DNA of 64,000 nucleotides from Pelagicoccus mobilis (GTDB lineage Bacteria; Verrucomicrobiota; Verrucomicrobiia; Opitutales; Opitutaceae), in the NCBI RefSeq assembly GCF_016595505.1, contig NZ_JAENIL010000028.1, positions 1-64,000 on the forward strand, read 5' to 3'. A model generated the notes under the pieces. It was given only the letters and a program-made list of their open reading frames with translations. It was not told the origin of the DNA and did not search any database. Shown here piece by piece: positions 1-9,455 of the stretch. Numbering within the stretch: the stretch's first letter is position 1; each line of letters starts with the position of its first letter. Both the position numbers and the translations under genes were made by a program.

Positions 1-41
1 CCAAATACGCGGGCTAAAGCACCGCGCTACGACTCGCAAGT

Positions 42-884
42 ATGCGTTCCCTTGTCACCACTCTCATCCTCTTCCTCCTCCCCCTCTTGGCCGCCAAACC
101 CACAACGCTCGAGTTCGCCAAGGTCGACAACACACCCCTCTTCCTCGACCTCTACCTTCCAGAAAACGAAGACTCCCCCGGGCTCATAGTTTGGGTCCAC
201 GGAGGTGCTTGGCGAGCTGGCAGCCGAGAAAGCGTACCCATCAGACCACTACTCGAAAAAGGATGGGCTATTGCGAGCGTAGATTACCGTCTCTCAACCC
301 AAGCGAAATTCCCCGCTCAAATTCACGACATCAAAGCTGCCATCCGCTACCTTCGCGCGAACGAAGAGAGCTACACCTACAACGCCAGCAAAATCATCAT
401 TGCAGGAGCTTCCGCCGGCGGTCATCTCGCTGCGTTGGTCGGAGTCACGAACGACCACCCAAAGCTCGAAGGAGAGATCGGCGACCGACTCGAGACGAGC
501 TCCTCAGTCCAATGCACTGTCAGCTTCTTCGGAGCTAGCAACCTCACCACAATTCTCAAGCAATCGACGCCACACGGACTGAAGGTCCGAGTACCCTCCC
601 TTGATCTTTTCCTCGGAGCTCAACCCAACGACGATCCCGAGACCGCCAAACTAGCAAGCCCCGTTTTCCACGTCGACCCAAGCGATCCACCCTGTCTCCT
701 CATTCACGGAGCCCAAGACCCTCAAATGCCGGTCAACCAATCCCTCGAACTCCAGGGAAAGCTCGAAGAACACAGCATCCCCCATCATCTCGAGATCATC
801 TACGACGGCAAACACGGCGGCCCATCCTTCTACGACGCAAAACGTATCACCCTGATCGACAGATTTCTGAGAGACCGATTCTAA
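42..884 (+). CDS. Secreted alpha/beta-hydrolase esterase (BD-FAE/lipase type)
   Basis: A 280-residue alpha/beta hydrolase of the esterase/lipase family that includes bifunctional feruloyl and acetyl-xylan esterases. A hydrophobic signal peptide covers about residues 1-18. The oxyanion motif HGGAW is at 53-57, DYRLS follows at 81-85, the nucleophile elbow GASAGG has Ser124, and the acid and base are likely the Asp in AQDPQMP and the His in GKHGG near the C-terminus. All triad elements are present, so it should be active, probably removing ester groups from plant or algal polymers outside the cytoplasm. It starts the co-directional run of secreted enzymes up to 3.9 kb. The exact substrate cannot be read from sequence. 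Confidence 0.85.
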   Translation: MRSLVTTLILFLLPLLAAKPTTLEFAKVDNTPLFLDLYLPENEDSPGLIVWVHGGAWRAGSRESVPIRPLLEKGWAIASVDYRLSTQAKFPAQIHDIKAAIRYLRANEESYTYNASKIIIAGASAGGHLAALVGVTNDHPKLEGEIGDRLETSSSVQCTVSFFGASNLTTILKQSTPHGLKVRVPSLDLFLGAQPNDDPETAKLASPVFHVDPSDPPCLLIHGAQDPQMPVNQSLELQGKLEEHSIPHHLEIIYDGKHGGPSFYDAKRITLIDRFLRDRF

Positions 885-1047
885 AACCAGAAGAGCACAT
901 GTTATCAAATTCTGGCCTGAAGGGGGCTGGCTTTCTCCAATGCCATGTGGGGATTCTCCAAATCGACCTACTCAACAGAGAGACTGAATCCGAACTGTCC
1001 AACGGACCGACAAACTGCAATGAATTCAGGACCCAAAATCCAGATTC

Positions 1048-1749
1048 ATGCACCCCAATCTCAAAACGTTAACACGACATCTCGTCCCGACCACGATCGT
1101 GGTCCTCTCAAGCTGCGTCTTAGGATGCGCACCAGAGACAACCAAGGAATGGGTATCACTCTTCGACGGGACTGACTTAAGCAACTGGACTGTAAAGTCT
1201 CACCCCGACGACGCTCACCGAAACGCATGGACAGTTTCAGACGGAGCAGTTCTCGGAGAAACGACCAACACCGATCACGGAAAAATTTGGCTGTATTCGA
1301 ATGACGTATACGGAAATTTCCAGCTACGACTGAAATACCAAGTCGAAGAAAACAACGCCTGCAATAGCGGCATTGTCCTTCGCGGGCTTTGGAACGAAGA
1401 GGGCCACTTTCTGAACGGGCCACAAGTAGACATATCTTCACGCGGAATGGACGGAGCGATTTACGACGAAACATCGGGTTCGCACAAATGGCTTAAGAAA
1501 GGGCAAACAGATCAGCACACAAACTGGGCACCCGCCTGGAACGAGATGTTGATCGAGTTTAACGAACTTCAACTCCGAGTTTGGATCAACGATGCACTTG
1601 TAACCGATTTCGACGGGACCGGCTGGTTCGACGACGCGAACCACAAAGAGAAGCAAGTCGCCTGCGTCCCTGGTCACATCGCCTTGCAAATCCACAACAA
1701 CGATAAGATGCGCGTCAGGTACAAAGACATCGAGATCCTCGAACTGTAG
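1048..1749 (+). CDS. DUF1080 (3-keto-disaccharide hydrolase domain) lipoprotein
   Basis: A 233-residue lipoprotein: a hydrophobic N-terminus ends in a lipobox VLGC with Cys27 as the lipidation site. The rest is one DUF1080 beta-sandwich domain, recognised from the opening SLFDGTDLSNWTV, the central stretch ending NSGIVLRG and the GPQVDI strand. DUF1080 proteins are abundant in Verrucomicrobiota and Planctomycetota and some hydrolyse 3-keto-glycosides, so a role in handling oxidised sugars or binding glycans is plausible. Its stop codon is 1 nt before the start of the LamG-like gene, which implies co-transcription and a joint function at the cell envelope. Confidence 0.85.
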   Translation: MHPNLKTLTRHLVPTTIVVLSSCVLGCAPETTKEWVSLFDGTDLSNWTVKSHPDDAHRNAWTVSDGAVLGETTNTDHGKIWLYSNDVYGNFQLRLKYQVEENNACNSGIVLRGLWNEEGHFLNGPQVDISSRGMDGAIYDETSGSHKWLKKGQTDQHTNWAPAWNEMLIEFNELQLRVWINDALVTDFDGTGWFDDANHKEKQVACVPGHIALQIHNNDKMRVRYKDIEILEL

Positions 1750-1750
1750 T

Positions 1751-2593
1751 ATGGCTAAACTCTCAACCCTCGCCTTCTTCTCCATGCTCGCGATCACGAG
1801 CATTCATGCATCCGACATCCCTAAGGACGCCCTACTACTCGATTTGAACGCCAACAACTACGTAAGCGTAGAAGACGGAAACAGGGTATACAAATGGGTC
1901 AGCAAAGTTCCCCAAAGACCAGATCTAGCCCTCATCAAACAAGACGAAGGGAGAGAAAATCCAGGTTCAGGTCGCCCGACTTTGAAGCTCTCCGTCGACG
2001 CCCTCAAAGGTAACAACTCAATCGCGTTTCGCGAACAGGAGCTAATCAACTTCGAAGAGGATGTATTCGATTCACTCACACAAGGAAAAGGATACACCTG
2101 GATCACAATTCTCTCACCGTACAAGCAGGAAGGCGGTTTGGAGGATGTGAACGTGTTCATAGGAAACCTCAAGAACAGCGATCTCTACGAGGGATTCTGG
2201 GCCGGTTTCACCGATGAAAACGAAATCTGGTGCGGCACTCGAAACGGAGTCACATTTGGGCGTTGGGATTCGAACAACCCTCTCATCCTGGGTCCTCAGT
2301 TGAAAGCGAACGAGTACTATATCATAGCCGGCCGCATGACATCGGGTGCGAAAACCGCAACGATCGAGCTCTTCGTAAACGAACCCAACCCCGTCGCGAC
2401 CGGAGAGCTTCCCATCAACCCCCAATCCAACCCCTCCAAGCTAGCAATTGGCACCGAACGTGACGCTACCAACCATCCAGGCTGGGAGTCGTTCGACGGC
2501 GAGATCGCACGCCTCCTCATCTATGAACGCCCCCTTTCCGACCAAGAGCTCGCCAAGCTTCTCGACCTTCTCAATCAGACCTACCTACAATAG
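1751..2593 (+). CDS. Secreted LamG/concanavalin-A-like lectin domain protein
   Basis: A 280-residue exported protein with a signal peptide of about 20 residues ending near SIHAS. The body looks like a LamG or concanavalin-A-like beta-sandwich: it opens with LLLDLNANNYVSVEDGNRVYKWVS and closes with DGEIARLLIYERPLSDQELAKL, the usual last-strand and tail signature of the LamG fold in this phylum. Such domains bind carbohydrate or form part of larger surface assemblies. No catalytic motif is visible. It lies between the DUF1080 lipoprotein gene (1-nt gap) and the nucleoside-hydrolase-like gene (9-nt gap), so the three probably form one operon. Confidence 0.75.
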   Translation: MAKLSTLAFFSMLAITSIHASDIPKDALLLDLNANNYVSVEDGNRVYKWVSKVPQRPDLALIKQDEGRENPGSGRPTLKLSVDALKGNNSIAFREQELINFEEDVFDSLTQGKGYTWITILSPYKQEGGLEDVNVFIGNLKNSDLYEGFWAGFTDENEIWCGTRNGVTFGRWDSNNPLILGPQLKANEYYIIAGRMTSGAKTATIELFVNEPNPVATGELPINPQSNPSKLAIGTERDATNHPGWESFDGEIARLLIYERPLSDQELAKLLDLLNQTYLQ

Positions 2594-2602
2594 ACTTCGA
2601 TC

Positions 2603-3901
2603 ATGAAATCACTTACCCTCTGCATCGCCCTTACTCTCGCAGGTTTCGCATCCGCAACTCCCAAGAAGGTCATTCTAGACACAGACCCATGCTTCGATCC
2701 GGACGACGCTGGGTGCATGGCCATGCTGCACGGCATGGCATCAAGCGGAGAGATCGAAATCGTGGCCATGATGAATTCCGTCGATTTCGTCGAAGCGCCG
2801 CTCTCAATCAGCGCCATCAACCAATATTACAATCGAGGACACATTCCTGTTGGAGACTTTAAGGGCTACCCGAAAAAGTCGTCACCAGAAGGCAACTACG
2901 ATCACCATATCGCCTACAATTTTCCACGCGTTCTCAAAAACGATACCGACGCACCGGCAGCTGAAAAACTCTACCGCGAAATCCTCGCTAGCAGCCCCGA
3001 CAAGAGCGTAACCATCATCGTCATCGGAACCCTACACAATATCGAGTATCTCCTCAAAACCGATCCCGACGAGTTCAGTCCACTCAACGGAATCGAGCTC
3101 GTATCCCAAAAAGTAGCACAAGTCGTCTGCATGGGAGGAAATTTCATCAATCACCGAGGTCATGATCGCGCCAATTGGGGTGGTTCCAAGTTTCTCTGCC
3201 GCGACGACCGGACCTGGGCCTGCCTCGATAAGCAACGCAACGAGCTCACCCGCTATGTCATTGAAAATTGCCCCGCTCCCTTCATCGCCTCTGGATGGGA
3301 GAACGGAAACGGCCAATTCAACGAAGCCGAGCAAGGCGACGTGCGCACCGGCCAACGCCTCAAGGAGCTCGATAAGAACAATGTCATCCGCCGCTCCTAC
3401 GAACACCACTTCGAATCTCGCGGACAGTTCAATCGAATCGATCGCCACAGCAACGACCAGCTTGCACTTCTCTACGCCACCAGAGGAGCACGAGACTACT
3501 ATGTCGAATTCATCGACGGCCGGATCACCTTTGGCTCAGACGGATCCTGTCTCTGGGAGAAGACCGAAACCGGCAACCAAGGATACGTCGACAAACTCGC
3601 CCCAGATGCAGAACTCGCTGTCGTCATCGAGGACCTCATGATGAGCCCGGTGCCCGAAGCAGACATCACACCCCCAAGCGCTCCAACAAACCTCAAAACG
3701 AGCAAAGGGTCTAGCGGCACCCGCCTCACCTGGAACGCATCAAAAGACGATACGCCCGGCAGTTGGGTCGCCTACTACAACATTTACAACGATGGCAAAC
3801 TCATCGGTAAAGCCCACGGTACCCAATTCCTAGATACGAATAACGGCGACAACTCCTACCGAGTCACCGCCGTTAACATAAACGGTATCGAGAGCAAATA
3901 G
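2603..3901 (+). CDS. Secreted nucleoside-hydrolase-like protein with C-terminal FN3 domain
   Basis: A 432-residue exported protein. After a signal peptide (about 1-18) the enzyme domain begins with DTDPCFDPDDAG (26-37), a variant of the calcium-binding DTDxGxDDAxA motif of inosine-uridine nucleoside hydrolases in which two or three residues are inserted. This variant is common in secreted planctomycete and verrucomicrobial relatives whose substrate is not established. Residues from about 350 to the end (PSAPTNLKTSKGS onward) look like a fibronectin type III domain, often used as a spacer or glycan-attachment module. It is the last gene of the co-directional secreted cluster and is followed by a REP-like hairpin. 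Confidence 0.8.
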   Translation: MKSLTLCIALTLAGFASATPKKVILDTDPCFDPDDAGCMAMLHGMASSGEIEIVAMMNSVDFVEAPLSISAINQYYNRGHIPVGDFKGYPKKSSPEGNYDHHIAYNFPRVLKNDTDAPAAEKLYREILASSPDKSVTIIVIGTLHNIEYLLKTDPDEFSPLNGIELVSQKVAQVVCMGGNFINHRGHDRANWGGSKFLCRDDRTWACLDKQRNELTRYVIENCPAPFIASGWENGNGQFNEAEQGDVRTGQRLKELDKNNVIRRSYEHHFESRGQFNRIDRHSNDQLALLYATRGARDYYVEFIDGRITFGSDGSCLWEKTETGNQGYVDKLAPDAELAVVIEDLMMSPVPEADITPPSAPTNLKTSKGSSGTRLTWNASKDDTPGSWVAYYNIYNDGKLIGKAHGTQFLDTNNGDNSYRVTAVNINGIESK

Positions 3902-3908
3902 AATGACA

Positions 3909-3935
3909 GGTAGTGGCCGCTGTCCCAGCGGCCAC
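3909..3935 (+). repeat. REP-like element, copy 1
   Basis: Begins with GGTAG (3909-3913) and forms a perfect 10-bp stem, GTGGCCGCTG (3913-3922) with CAGCGGCCAC (3926-3935), around a 3-nt TCC loop. It sits between convergent genes ending at 3901 and 3944. There is no T-tract on either side, so it is not a classical terminator. It belongs to the GGTAG-hairpin family seen at seven other sites in this window. Confidence 0.8.
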
Positions 3936-3943
3936 AAGCGAAT

Positions 3944-5449
3944 CTACTCCCAAACCACGTCTTTTAGGAATTCGTTGGTCTCGATACTGGTCTGGTCGAA
4001 GCTCGTGATCTTCTGACCATTTGCTGTGATGTTGCGAAGCGTCACATTCTTGATCGGGCTTTCATCGCTCCAGCCAGTGAGCTTCAGAGAAACATCCTTC
4101 GGCTCTGCGTGGATCGAGATATTCTCAAGCGTGAGGCCATCAATGGCGCCACCTCCGTCACCCCAGGTCTTTGCGTCGCGAACGAGCACGCTGGTTAGTC
4201 GGTGATGGTAGATTTCGATATCACGAATCATCACGTTCTTGATCACTACAGATCCGCCGTGCATCGCAGACAAAAAACCTTTGTTAGTAAAACCAATGCT
4301 CTTGCAGTTCTCGATCAGAACATTCTCGCACGTATGGCTGCCGTTCCAAGTTAGCATGATATCGCCACCGTTCCGCTGGCCCCAGAAGACGTTGTCACGG
4401 ATCGTCAGATTACCAACATCGCAACCCTTGATGCGAGGTTTCTGATCCGCAACCGTTTTGATAACTCGATCCTCGCTATCAAAAAGACCTGTTACGCAAA
4501 TGCGGTCATCGTTCCCAGCGATAAACGAATTCTCAACCGTTACGTTTCGACTGTAAAGGTGCAGTCCATCGTTATTATTCCAACCAAATCCAAGCGCCTT
4601 AATATTTTGGATACTGACATTATCACAGTCGGCCACTTCTAGTTGGTAGCTTGGGCAATTGATAACCGCAAACCCTTCGAAGGTTAGATCCTTACACTCC
4701 CGGAAATAGGCCCCCATACAGTCGCCTAGCCACTCCGTCTGCAGAGGATCTTCCACCTTCGCATGCGGACGGAATCCTTGGGCGAACAAACCACGCCCTT
4801 TGATCGTCAAACCTTCCTTCCCAACAACCTTGAGCGTCGCTTCCACGACTGCACCCAATTCCATATAAACAGTATCGATGCCATCAATGAACGGATCCCA
4901 AGAGCGACCAAAATCATGTATTCCCGCTTCTAGATAGAGAACACCTTCATCCCCCTTTTTAGGTGCGTCCACTTCCGGACCGTCCGCAGCGATTACAAGC
5001 CAGTTCTCGCCGCCGTCCTCAAACTCAGCCGTTACAAGGAACTTACTCGGATCATCAAGAGTCACTCGTAGTTCCGTATCGGATACCAGCTCTACCTTCG
5101 CCTGTGTCGGCTTCACTGAATAACTTTCGAATGGACGACTCGTCTTCACGTCAATCGTCACCGCCGTATTCGCGAAGGCGAAGTTCACGTAGTGCCCACC
5201 CTTCTTACCAAAGTCATACTTATTGAAGTCCTTCTGGAATCCACGGTAGACAAACGTATCCCGACCGTTCACAGACACGTCAAAAAGCGATGACTCCTCG
5301 AGCCCCTCGACTGAGGTAAGGTCTCCGGGTGCTGGAGCAATTTCCAGAAGAGGCTCTGGCGAGCTGGAACAACCTACCGCTACAATCGATATCAAAATCG
5401 AAAGTATCGCCGCATTCACATTCCGAAACGATGGGGGAAGCATTTTCAT
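3944..5449 (-). CDS. Right-handed beta-helix lipoprotein, GH28/GH49-like
   Basis: A 501-residue lipoprotein (start taken at the second in-frame Met, 30 nt inside the longest frame, because the signal peptide follows directly). The lipobox is VAVGC. Repeated turns such as LTFEGFAVINCPSYQLEV and NVTVENSFIAGNDDRICV indicate a pectate-lyase-type right-handed beta-helix. NND and, one coil later, DD match the acid residues of GH28 polygalacturonases, but the GHG motif is not evident, so it may be a GH49-like or other relative. An N-terminal beta-sandwich of about 150 residues precedes the helix, as in dextranases. Likely a surface polysaccharide hydrolase next to the sulfatase. Confidence 0.75.
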   Translation of the reverse strand: MKMLPPSFRNVNAAILSILISIVAVGCSSSPEPLLEIAPAPGDLTSVEGLEESSLFDVSVNGRDTFVYRGFQKDFNKYDFGKKGGHYVNFAFANTAVTIDVKTSRPFESYSVKPTQAKVELVSDTELRVTLDDPSKFLVTAEFEDGGENWLVIAADGPEVDAPKKGDEGVLYLEAGIHDFGRSWDPFIDGIDTVYMELGAVVEATLKVVGKEGLTIKGRGLFAQGFRPHAKVEDPLQTEWLGDCMGAYFRECKDLTFEGFAVINCPSYQLEVADCDNVSIQNIKALGFGWNNNDGLHLYSRNVTVENSFIAGNDDRICVTGLFDSEDRVIKTVADQKPRIKGCDVGNLTIRDNVFWGQRNGGDIMLTWNGSHTCENVLIENCKSIGFTNKGFLSAMHGGSVVIKNVMIRDIEIYHHRLTSVLVRDAKTWGDGGGAIDGLTLENISIHAEPKDVSLKLTGWSDESPIKNVTLRNITANGQKITSFDQTSIETNEFLKDVVWE

Positions 5450-5531
5450 GCTTTCAGCATCATGAGTCAAACCGACCATGACAACGCCGAAGCGGCGAAA
5501 TCTAACAGTTCAGGAAATTGCTAGGAGTGAC

Positions 5532-7067
5532 TCAACTCTCCGAAAAATGCTTTTCAAGGAGCGACGACAACTCGGTGATGATCTCGGCGTACTCCGGATT
5601 CTTCGCCAGGTTAACTGTCTCCAGAGGATCCACCTCGTAATCGTACAGTTCGATCGCCTCTACCAATGAAGCGTCAAACTTTCCGTTCTCGCTTACGCTA
5701 CGATCAATCCAAGTGATCATTCGGTACCGTTCCGTGCGTTGGGCGTATCCCATCAGGTCCTTCCCTTTCCAGTCCTTGAACTGACTCAAGGCAAAAGGCT
5801 TTAACTCGGTGGACGGTTCGTCCAACGCCTCAACTAAACTGACTCCTTCCAACTGGGTCGGAACATCGAGTCCTGCCAACTCGCACAAAGTCGGAAAGAT
5901 ATCGATAGACTCAACCGGTGTCACGACGCGCTGCCCCCCTTTTCCATCGGGAGCCACCACAATCAGCGGTGAGTGAGTCGCTTGTTCGTAGACCCCATGC
6001 TTACACCAGATACTGTGATCTCCCAAATGCCACCCATGATCACCCCAAAGCACAACCACCGTGTTATCAGCCAGTCCTGTTTCGTCCAGGGTCGTTATCA
6101 CCTCACCAACCAGCGCGTCCACATAAGATACGCAAGCATAGTAGCCGTGAATCAACTCGCATTGTTTATCGAAGTCATCGTTGAGCGTCTTCACATCGAT
6201 ATCCGAATAGCCATCGATCTCAAAGCCCGGCTGGTATCCAAAATTCGGAGCGCCTTTCGGCATTTTCGTAAACGCTGCCGTATCAATCGAATCACGATCA
6301 TACATTTTCCAATACTTCTCTGGAGCGACAAAAGGAAGGTGCGGTTTCCTGAAGCCTAGAGTAAGAAAAAACGACTCCCCAGACTCTGCGAAGCGTTCCA
6401 GCATGTCGATGCCCCACTCAACCATTGCACCATCGGCATAAGCGTCATCCGCCAGGTCTAGTCGCTCGGTGCTCGGCTTAGCGCCGAGAGCACTCATGAA
6501 TTTCTGTTTCGCTCCGTAAGCTTTAATCTTCTCGGCCAGAAGTTTTTCGTACGCATCGTGAATCGCTTCTCCTTGATATTGGCAATAAAGAGCCGGCATT
6601 TGTCCATCAGCGTATTCAAGTTCTTCTGACGGAACGTAAGGCATACTCCACGATGGGGGATCATCCTTGCGAAAGCCGTGCATAATCTTGCCAGCCCCTG
6701 CTGTTGTATAGCCTGCGTTCTTGAAAAATTCCTGCATTGTGAACGCCTGAGGGCAGACATCCTTGCAATAAGTCTTCAGATCCCAAACGCGCGTCGTATC
6801 AGGACGAAGTCCTGTAAACATGCTCACTCGCGAAGGCGCGCAAACCGCTTGTTGCACGTAGTGACGTTCGAAGAGCGTCCCGCGTTCAGCGAGCACGTCA
6901 ATGTGCGGAGTCACCATCTGCTCAGCTCCATAGCATCCGAGTAACGGCTTTAGATCATCAATTGAAAGAAAGAGTACATTCGGCTGCTTCTGCTCAGAAC
7001 TCGCAACCTGGAAAAAGGGGCAAGCCAACAGAAAGAGAACGCAAAGGAGTCTTGGGGTCATTCGCAT
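5532..7067 (-). CDS. Secreted sulfatase, iduronate-2-sulfatase type
   Basis: A 511-residue type I sulfatase. The longest frame runs to 7265, but the first 66 residues are low-complexity Arg/Gly-rich and precede a good signal peptide, so the start is set at 7067 (or 7061). The domain opens NVLFLSIDDLKP with the metal-binding DD, and the sulfatase signature CAPSR has Cys76, the residue converted to formylglycine; GKIMHGF and LWGDHGWHLGDH are further family motifs. The pattern resembles iduronate-2-sulfatase relatives that desulfate algal or animal glycans. It needs a formylglycine-generating enzyme, which is not in the window. It is probably co-transcribed with the beta-helix gene. Confidence 0.92.
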   Translation of the reverse strand: MRMTPRLLCVLFLLACPFFQVASSEQKQPNVLFLSIDDLKPLLGCYGAEQMVTPHIDVLAERGTLFERHYVQQAVCAPSRVSMFTGLRPDTTRVWDLKTYCKDVCPQAFTMQEFFKNAGYTTAGAGKIMHGFRKDDPPSWSMPYVPSEELEYADGQMPALYCQYQGEAIHDAYEKLLAEKIKAYGAKQKFMSALGAKPSTERLDLADDAYADGAMVEWGIDMLERFAESGESFFLTLGFRKPHLPFVAPEKYWKMYDRDSIDTAAFTKMPKGAPNFGYQPGFEIDGYSDIDVKTLNDDFDKQCELIHGYYACVSYVDALVGEVITTLDETGLADNTVVVLWGDHGWHLGDHSIWCKHGVYEQATHSPLIVVAPDGKGGQRVVTPVESIDIFPTLCELAGLDVPTQLEGVSLVEALDEPSTELKPFALSQFKDWKGKDLMGYAQRTERYRMITWIDRSVSENGKFDASLVEAIELYDYEVDPLETVNLAKNPEYAEIITELSSLLEKHFSES

Positions 7068-7141
7068 GGCTTGCGGCGCAACGTGGCCAAGGTCAACTCG
7101 CAGCCCCGAAGCTAACGTTCTTCCAGAAGAGAAAAATTGAG

Positions 7142-8023
7142 CTATTTTGCCAGAGCCATTCGATCTTTTATCGCCGCACTCTCTTTGGCACCCAAAGCCC
7201 GTACCCCTTTGGCTCGATTCGAAGCGATAGGCTCTCCGTCTCCAGAAAAAAGATACAGCTCCCATTTGACGCTGTTCATGTCAAATTCCGGAAAAACCGC
7301 CCGAAACTTCAGCCGAGACACTTCGCCCTCCATCAGATCGCCAAGATACCCCATACGCGCATCGGAAAACTCGAATGGACGCCCTGTTTCGGCATGCACC
7401 ATTGTCGATCGAATCCCCACAACAAAATACGCATCCTTCACATCGGCATGAGCATGGTATTCACCTTTTAAATATACCGTATCGCCAAAACGCTGATGCT
7501 CAAAATCTCCATCTTCGATCCCCCGGTGAATTTGCCTCTGCATATCAACGCTATCCGCCTCGATCGCCTCCAACTTCTGGTACTCACGCTCCAAGTCACG
7601 CCCCTTCACCCCCGCAGCCTCCATAGCGATGATCCCAGCTTTCACTTGCCCTGCTTGAATATCAGACTGAGTCCCCACAAACCCGATATCTGAAAGCGCC
7701 GCCGCCTCCTCACGGGCCACACGCGACGATATCACATCAAAATCCAAGTCCAGAAACTCGACATATCGCTCAGAAAACACCGGCTTCAGACTAAGCGCCA
7801 CCGGAGCTCTCCGATTCACTTTCTTCACGCCGAAGTCTCCCTCCACATAAATCCCCTTCTTATCAACACGAAGAACCGGATAGTACGCCTTACCCTTCTT
7901 CGCGCTGACCTCCCCACCATAAAACAGGTACCCCGACACGTCCCCTGAGGTCTCGGCTCCCCAGCCAGCTAGCGCAAAAGCAGCCGCACAAAATACAGTT
8001 CCTAGTCTTCTCAATGCACTCAT
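7142..8023 (-). CDS. Secreted protein of unknown function
   Basis: I do not recognise this 293-residue protein. It has a signal peptide of about 22 residues (cleavage near GWGAET). The first part contains short beta-rich stretches (VSGYLFYGGEVSAKKGKAYY), the middle (130-165) is charged and probably helical, and the C-terminal 110 residues are again beta-rich with YFVVGIRSTMVHAETGRPF, which resembles an immunoglobulin-like or carbohydrate-binding sandwich. It is 75 nt upstream of the sulfatase start on the same strand and could be expressed with it. No catalytic motif is seen. Confidence 0.7.
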   Translation of the reverse strand: MSALRRLGTVFCAAAFALAGWGAETSGDVSGYLFYGGEVSAKKGKAYYPVLRVDKKGIYVEGDFGVKKVNRRAPVALSLKPVFSERYVEFLDLDFDVISSRVAREEAAALSDIGFVGTQSDIQAGQVKAGIIAMEAAGVKGRDLEREYQKLEAIEADSVDMQRQIHRGIEDGDFEHQRFGDTVYLKGEYHAHADVKDAYFVVGIRSTMVHAETGRPFEFSDARMGYLGDLMEGEVSRLKFRAVFPEFDMNSVKWELYLFSGDGEPIASNRAKGVRALGAKESAAIKDRMALAK

Positions 8024-8168
8024 TCGAACAATAACCTAACCGCTTCCGCGACGAACGCGAACCACGAAACAAGAAGTCTACTCCGCCACACCCAAGAATA
8101 CTTCTAATACCCGCAGAAGAATCTCTCTCAAAGGTTGATCAATCCGCCCATTCCGCTTCACTCGCTCG

Positions 8169-9353
8169 ATGGTTCAAATCGGCACTCCATTCACTTCAAC
8201 CGCAACCAAAGTGCTCCTCTGCGGATCAGGCGAACTCGGCAAAGAAGTCGTTATCGAACTCCAACGCTACGGAGTCGAAGTCATCGCCCTCGACGCCTAC
8301 GAGAACGCCCCAGCGATGCAGGTAGCCGATCGCTCCCACGTTGTCAGCATGCTGGACGGCGACGCTCTCCGTAAAGTCATCGAAGCGGAAAAGCCAGACC
8401 TCGTCGTTCCTGAAGTGGAAGCCATCGCGACCGACACCCTCGCCGCCCTCGAAAAAGAAGGTTTAGTAAAAGTAGTCCCCACCGCCCGAGCCACTCAGCT
8501 CACCATGAATCGCGAAGGCATCCGTTGCCTCGCTGCCGAGGAACTGAACCTGCTCACTTCACCTTACAAGTTCGCCGGCGATTTCGAAACCTTTCAATCT
8601 GCCGTCGCAGAGATCGGCATGCCTTGCGTGATCAAGCCGATCATGAGCTCCTCCGGTAAAGGCCAGAGCGTCATCAAAACGGAGGCCGACATCCAGAAGG
8701 CCTGGGACTACGCCCAAGAAGGCGGACGTGCCGGCAAGGGAAAAGTCATTATAGAGGGATTCGTCGACTTCGACTACGAGATCACCCTTCTCACCGTTCG
8801 CCACTGCGACGGCACCAGCTTTTGCCAGCCGATCGGCCACATCCAGGAAGACGGTGACTACCGCGAATCCTGGCAACCTCAAGCCATGAGCCCCAAAGCT
8901 CTCGAGAATGCCCAGCACATCGCCAAATCCGTCACCGAAGCCCTCGGCGGCTACGGCATCTTCGGCGTCGAACTCTTCGTAAAAGGCGATCTCGTCTACT
9001 TCAGCGAAGTCTCACCCCGCCCCCACGACACCGGCATGGTCACCATGGCCTCTCAGGACCTCTCCCAATTCGCCCTGCACGCCCGCGCCATCCTCGGCCT
9101 CCCCATTCCATCCATTCGCCAGCTTGGTCCGGCAGCGTCCTCCGTCATTCTGCCAGAAGGAAGCTCCAAGCAGCTCGCATTCAGCAACCTTCACGCCGCC
9201 CTCGCCGAAACAGACACTCAGCTACGCCTCTTTGGAAAGCCAGAGGTAAACGGGCGACGCCGCATGGGAGTAGCCCTCGCTCGAGCCGATACAGTGGAAG
9301 CCGCCCGCGAGAAAGCGAAGCGAGTATCTTCAAGCGTCGAGGTAAAATTCTAG
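8169..9353 (+). CDS. purT: Formate-dependent phosphoribosylglycinamide formyltransferase 2 (PurT)
   Basis: A 394-residue ATP-grasp enzyme, the same length as E. coli PurT (392). It uses formate and ATP to formylate GAR in step 3 of purine synthesis. The N-terminal Rossmann-like part has [13 protein letters not shown]; then come [14 protein letters not shown], the glycine-rich [12 protein letters not shown] that binds ATP phosphates, and the metal-binding region ELFVKGD...[15 protein letters not shown]. The window also encodes the folate-dependent PurN (61434-62027), so this cell has both routes for the same reaction. It is divergent from the unknown secreted gene and probably has its own promoter in the 145-nt gap. 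Confidence 0.96.
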   Translation: MVQIGTPFTSTATKVLLCGSGELGKEVVIELQRYGVEVIALDAYENAPAMQVADRSHVVSMLDGDALRKVIEAEKPDLVVPEVEAIATDTLAALEKEGLVKVVPTARATQLTMNREGIRCLAAEELNLLTSPYKFAGDFETFQSAVAEIGMPCVIKPIMSSSGKGQSVIKTEADIQKAWDYAQEGGRAGKGKVIIEGFVDFDYEITLLTVRHCDGTSFCQPIGHIQEDGDYRESWQPQAMSPKALENAQHIAKSVTEALGGYGIFGVELFVKGDLVYFSEVSPRPHDTGMVTMASQDLSQFALHARAILGLPIPSIRQLGPAASSVILPEGSSKQLAFSNLHAALAETDTQLRLFGKPEVNGRRRMGVALARADTVEAAREKAKRVSSSVEVKF

Positions 9354-9379
9354 AGCATCTTTCTTATGAATAGGCGCGA

Positions 9380-9405
9380 GGTAGGGCTGACTGGCCCAGT
9401 CAGCC
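9380..9405 (+). repeat. REP-like element, copy 2 (left half of an inverted pair)
   Basis: GGTAGGG (9380-9386) leads into a perfect 10-bp stem, GGCTGACTGG (9385-9394) with CCAGTCAGCC (9396-9405), around a single central base. Four nt past the stem lies TGCAGGATCAA (9410-9420), a tail also found at the same distance from the stem of the copy at 52075. With the opposite-strand copy ending at 9455 it forms a BIME-like pair bounded by AGGTAGGGC and GCCCTACCT. Confidence 0.82.
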
Positions 9406-9428
9406 GCAATGCAGGATCAAGGCTCCAC

Positions 9429-9455
9429 GGCGGCCTACGGCGAGGCCGCCCTACC
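9429..9455 (-). repeat. REP-like element, copy 3 (right half of an inverted pair)
   Basis: Opposite-strand copy of the GGTAG-hairpin family. The stem GGCGGCCT (9429-9436) and AGGCCGCC (9443-9450) is perfect over 8 bp with a 6-nt loop, followed by CTACC (9451-9455), the complement of GGTAG. It faces the plus-strand copy at 9380. Confidence 0.8.

Noticed and set aside
7068-7265. Extended N-terminus of the sulfatase
   Set aside because: The first 66 residues are Arg/Gly-rich and lie before a clear signal peptide.
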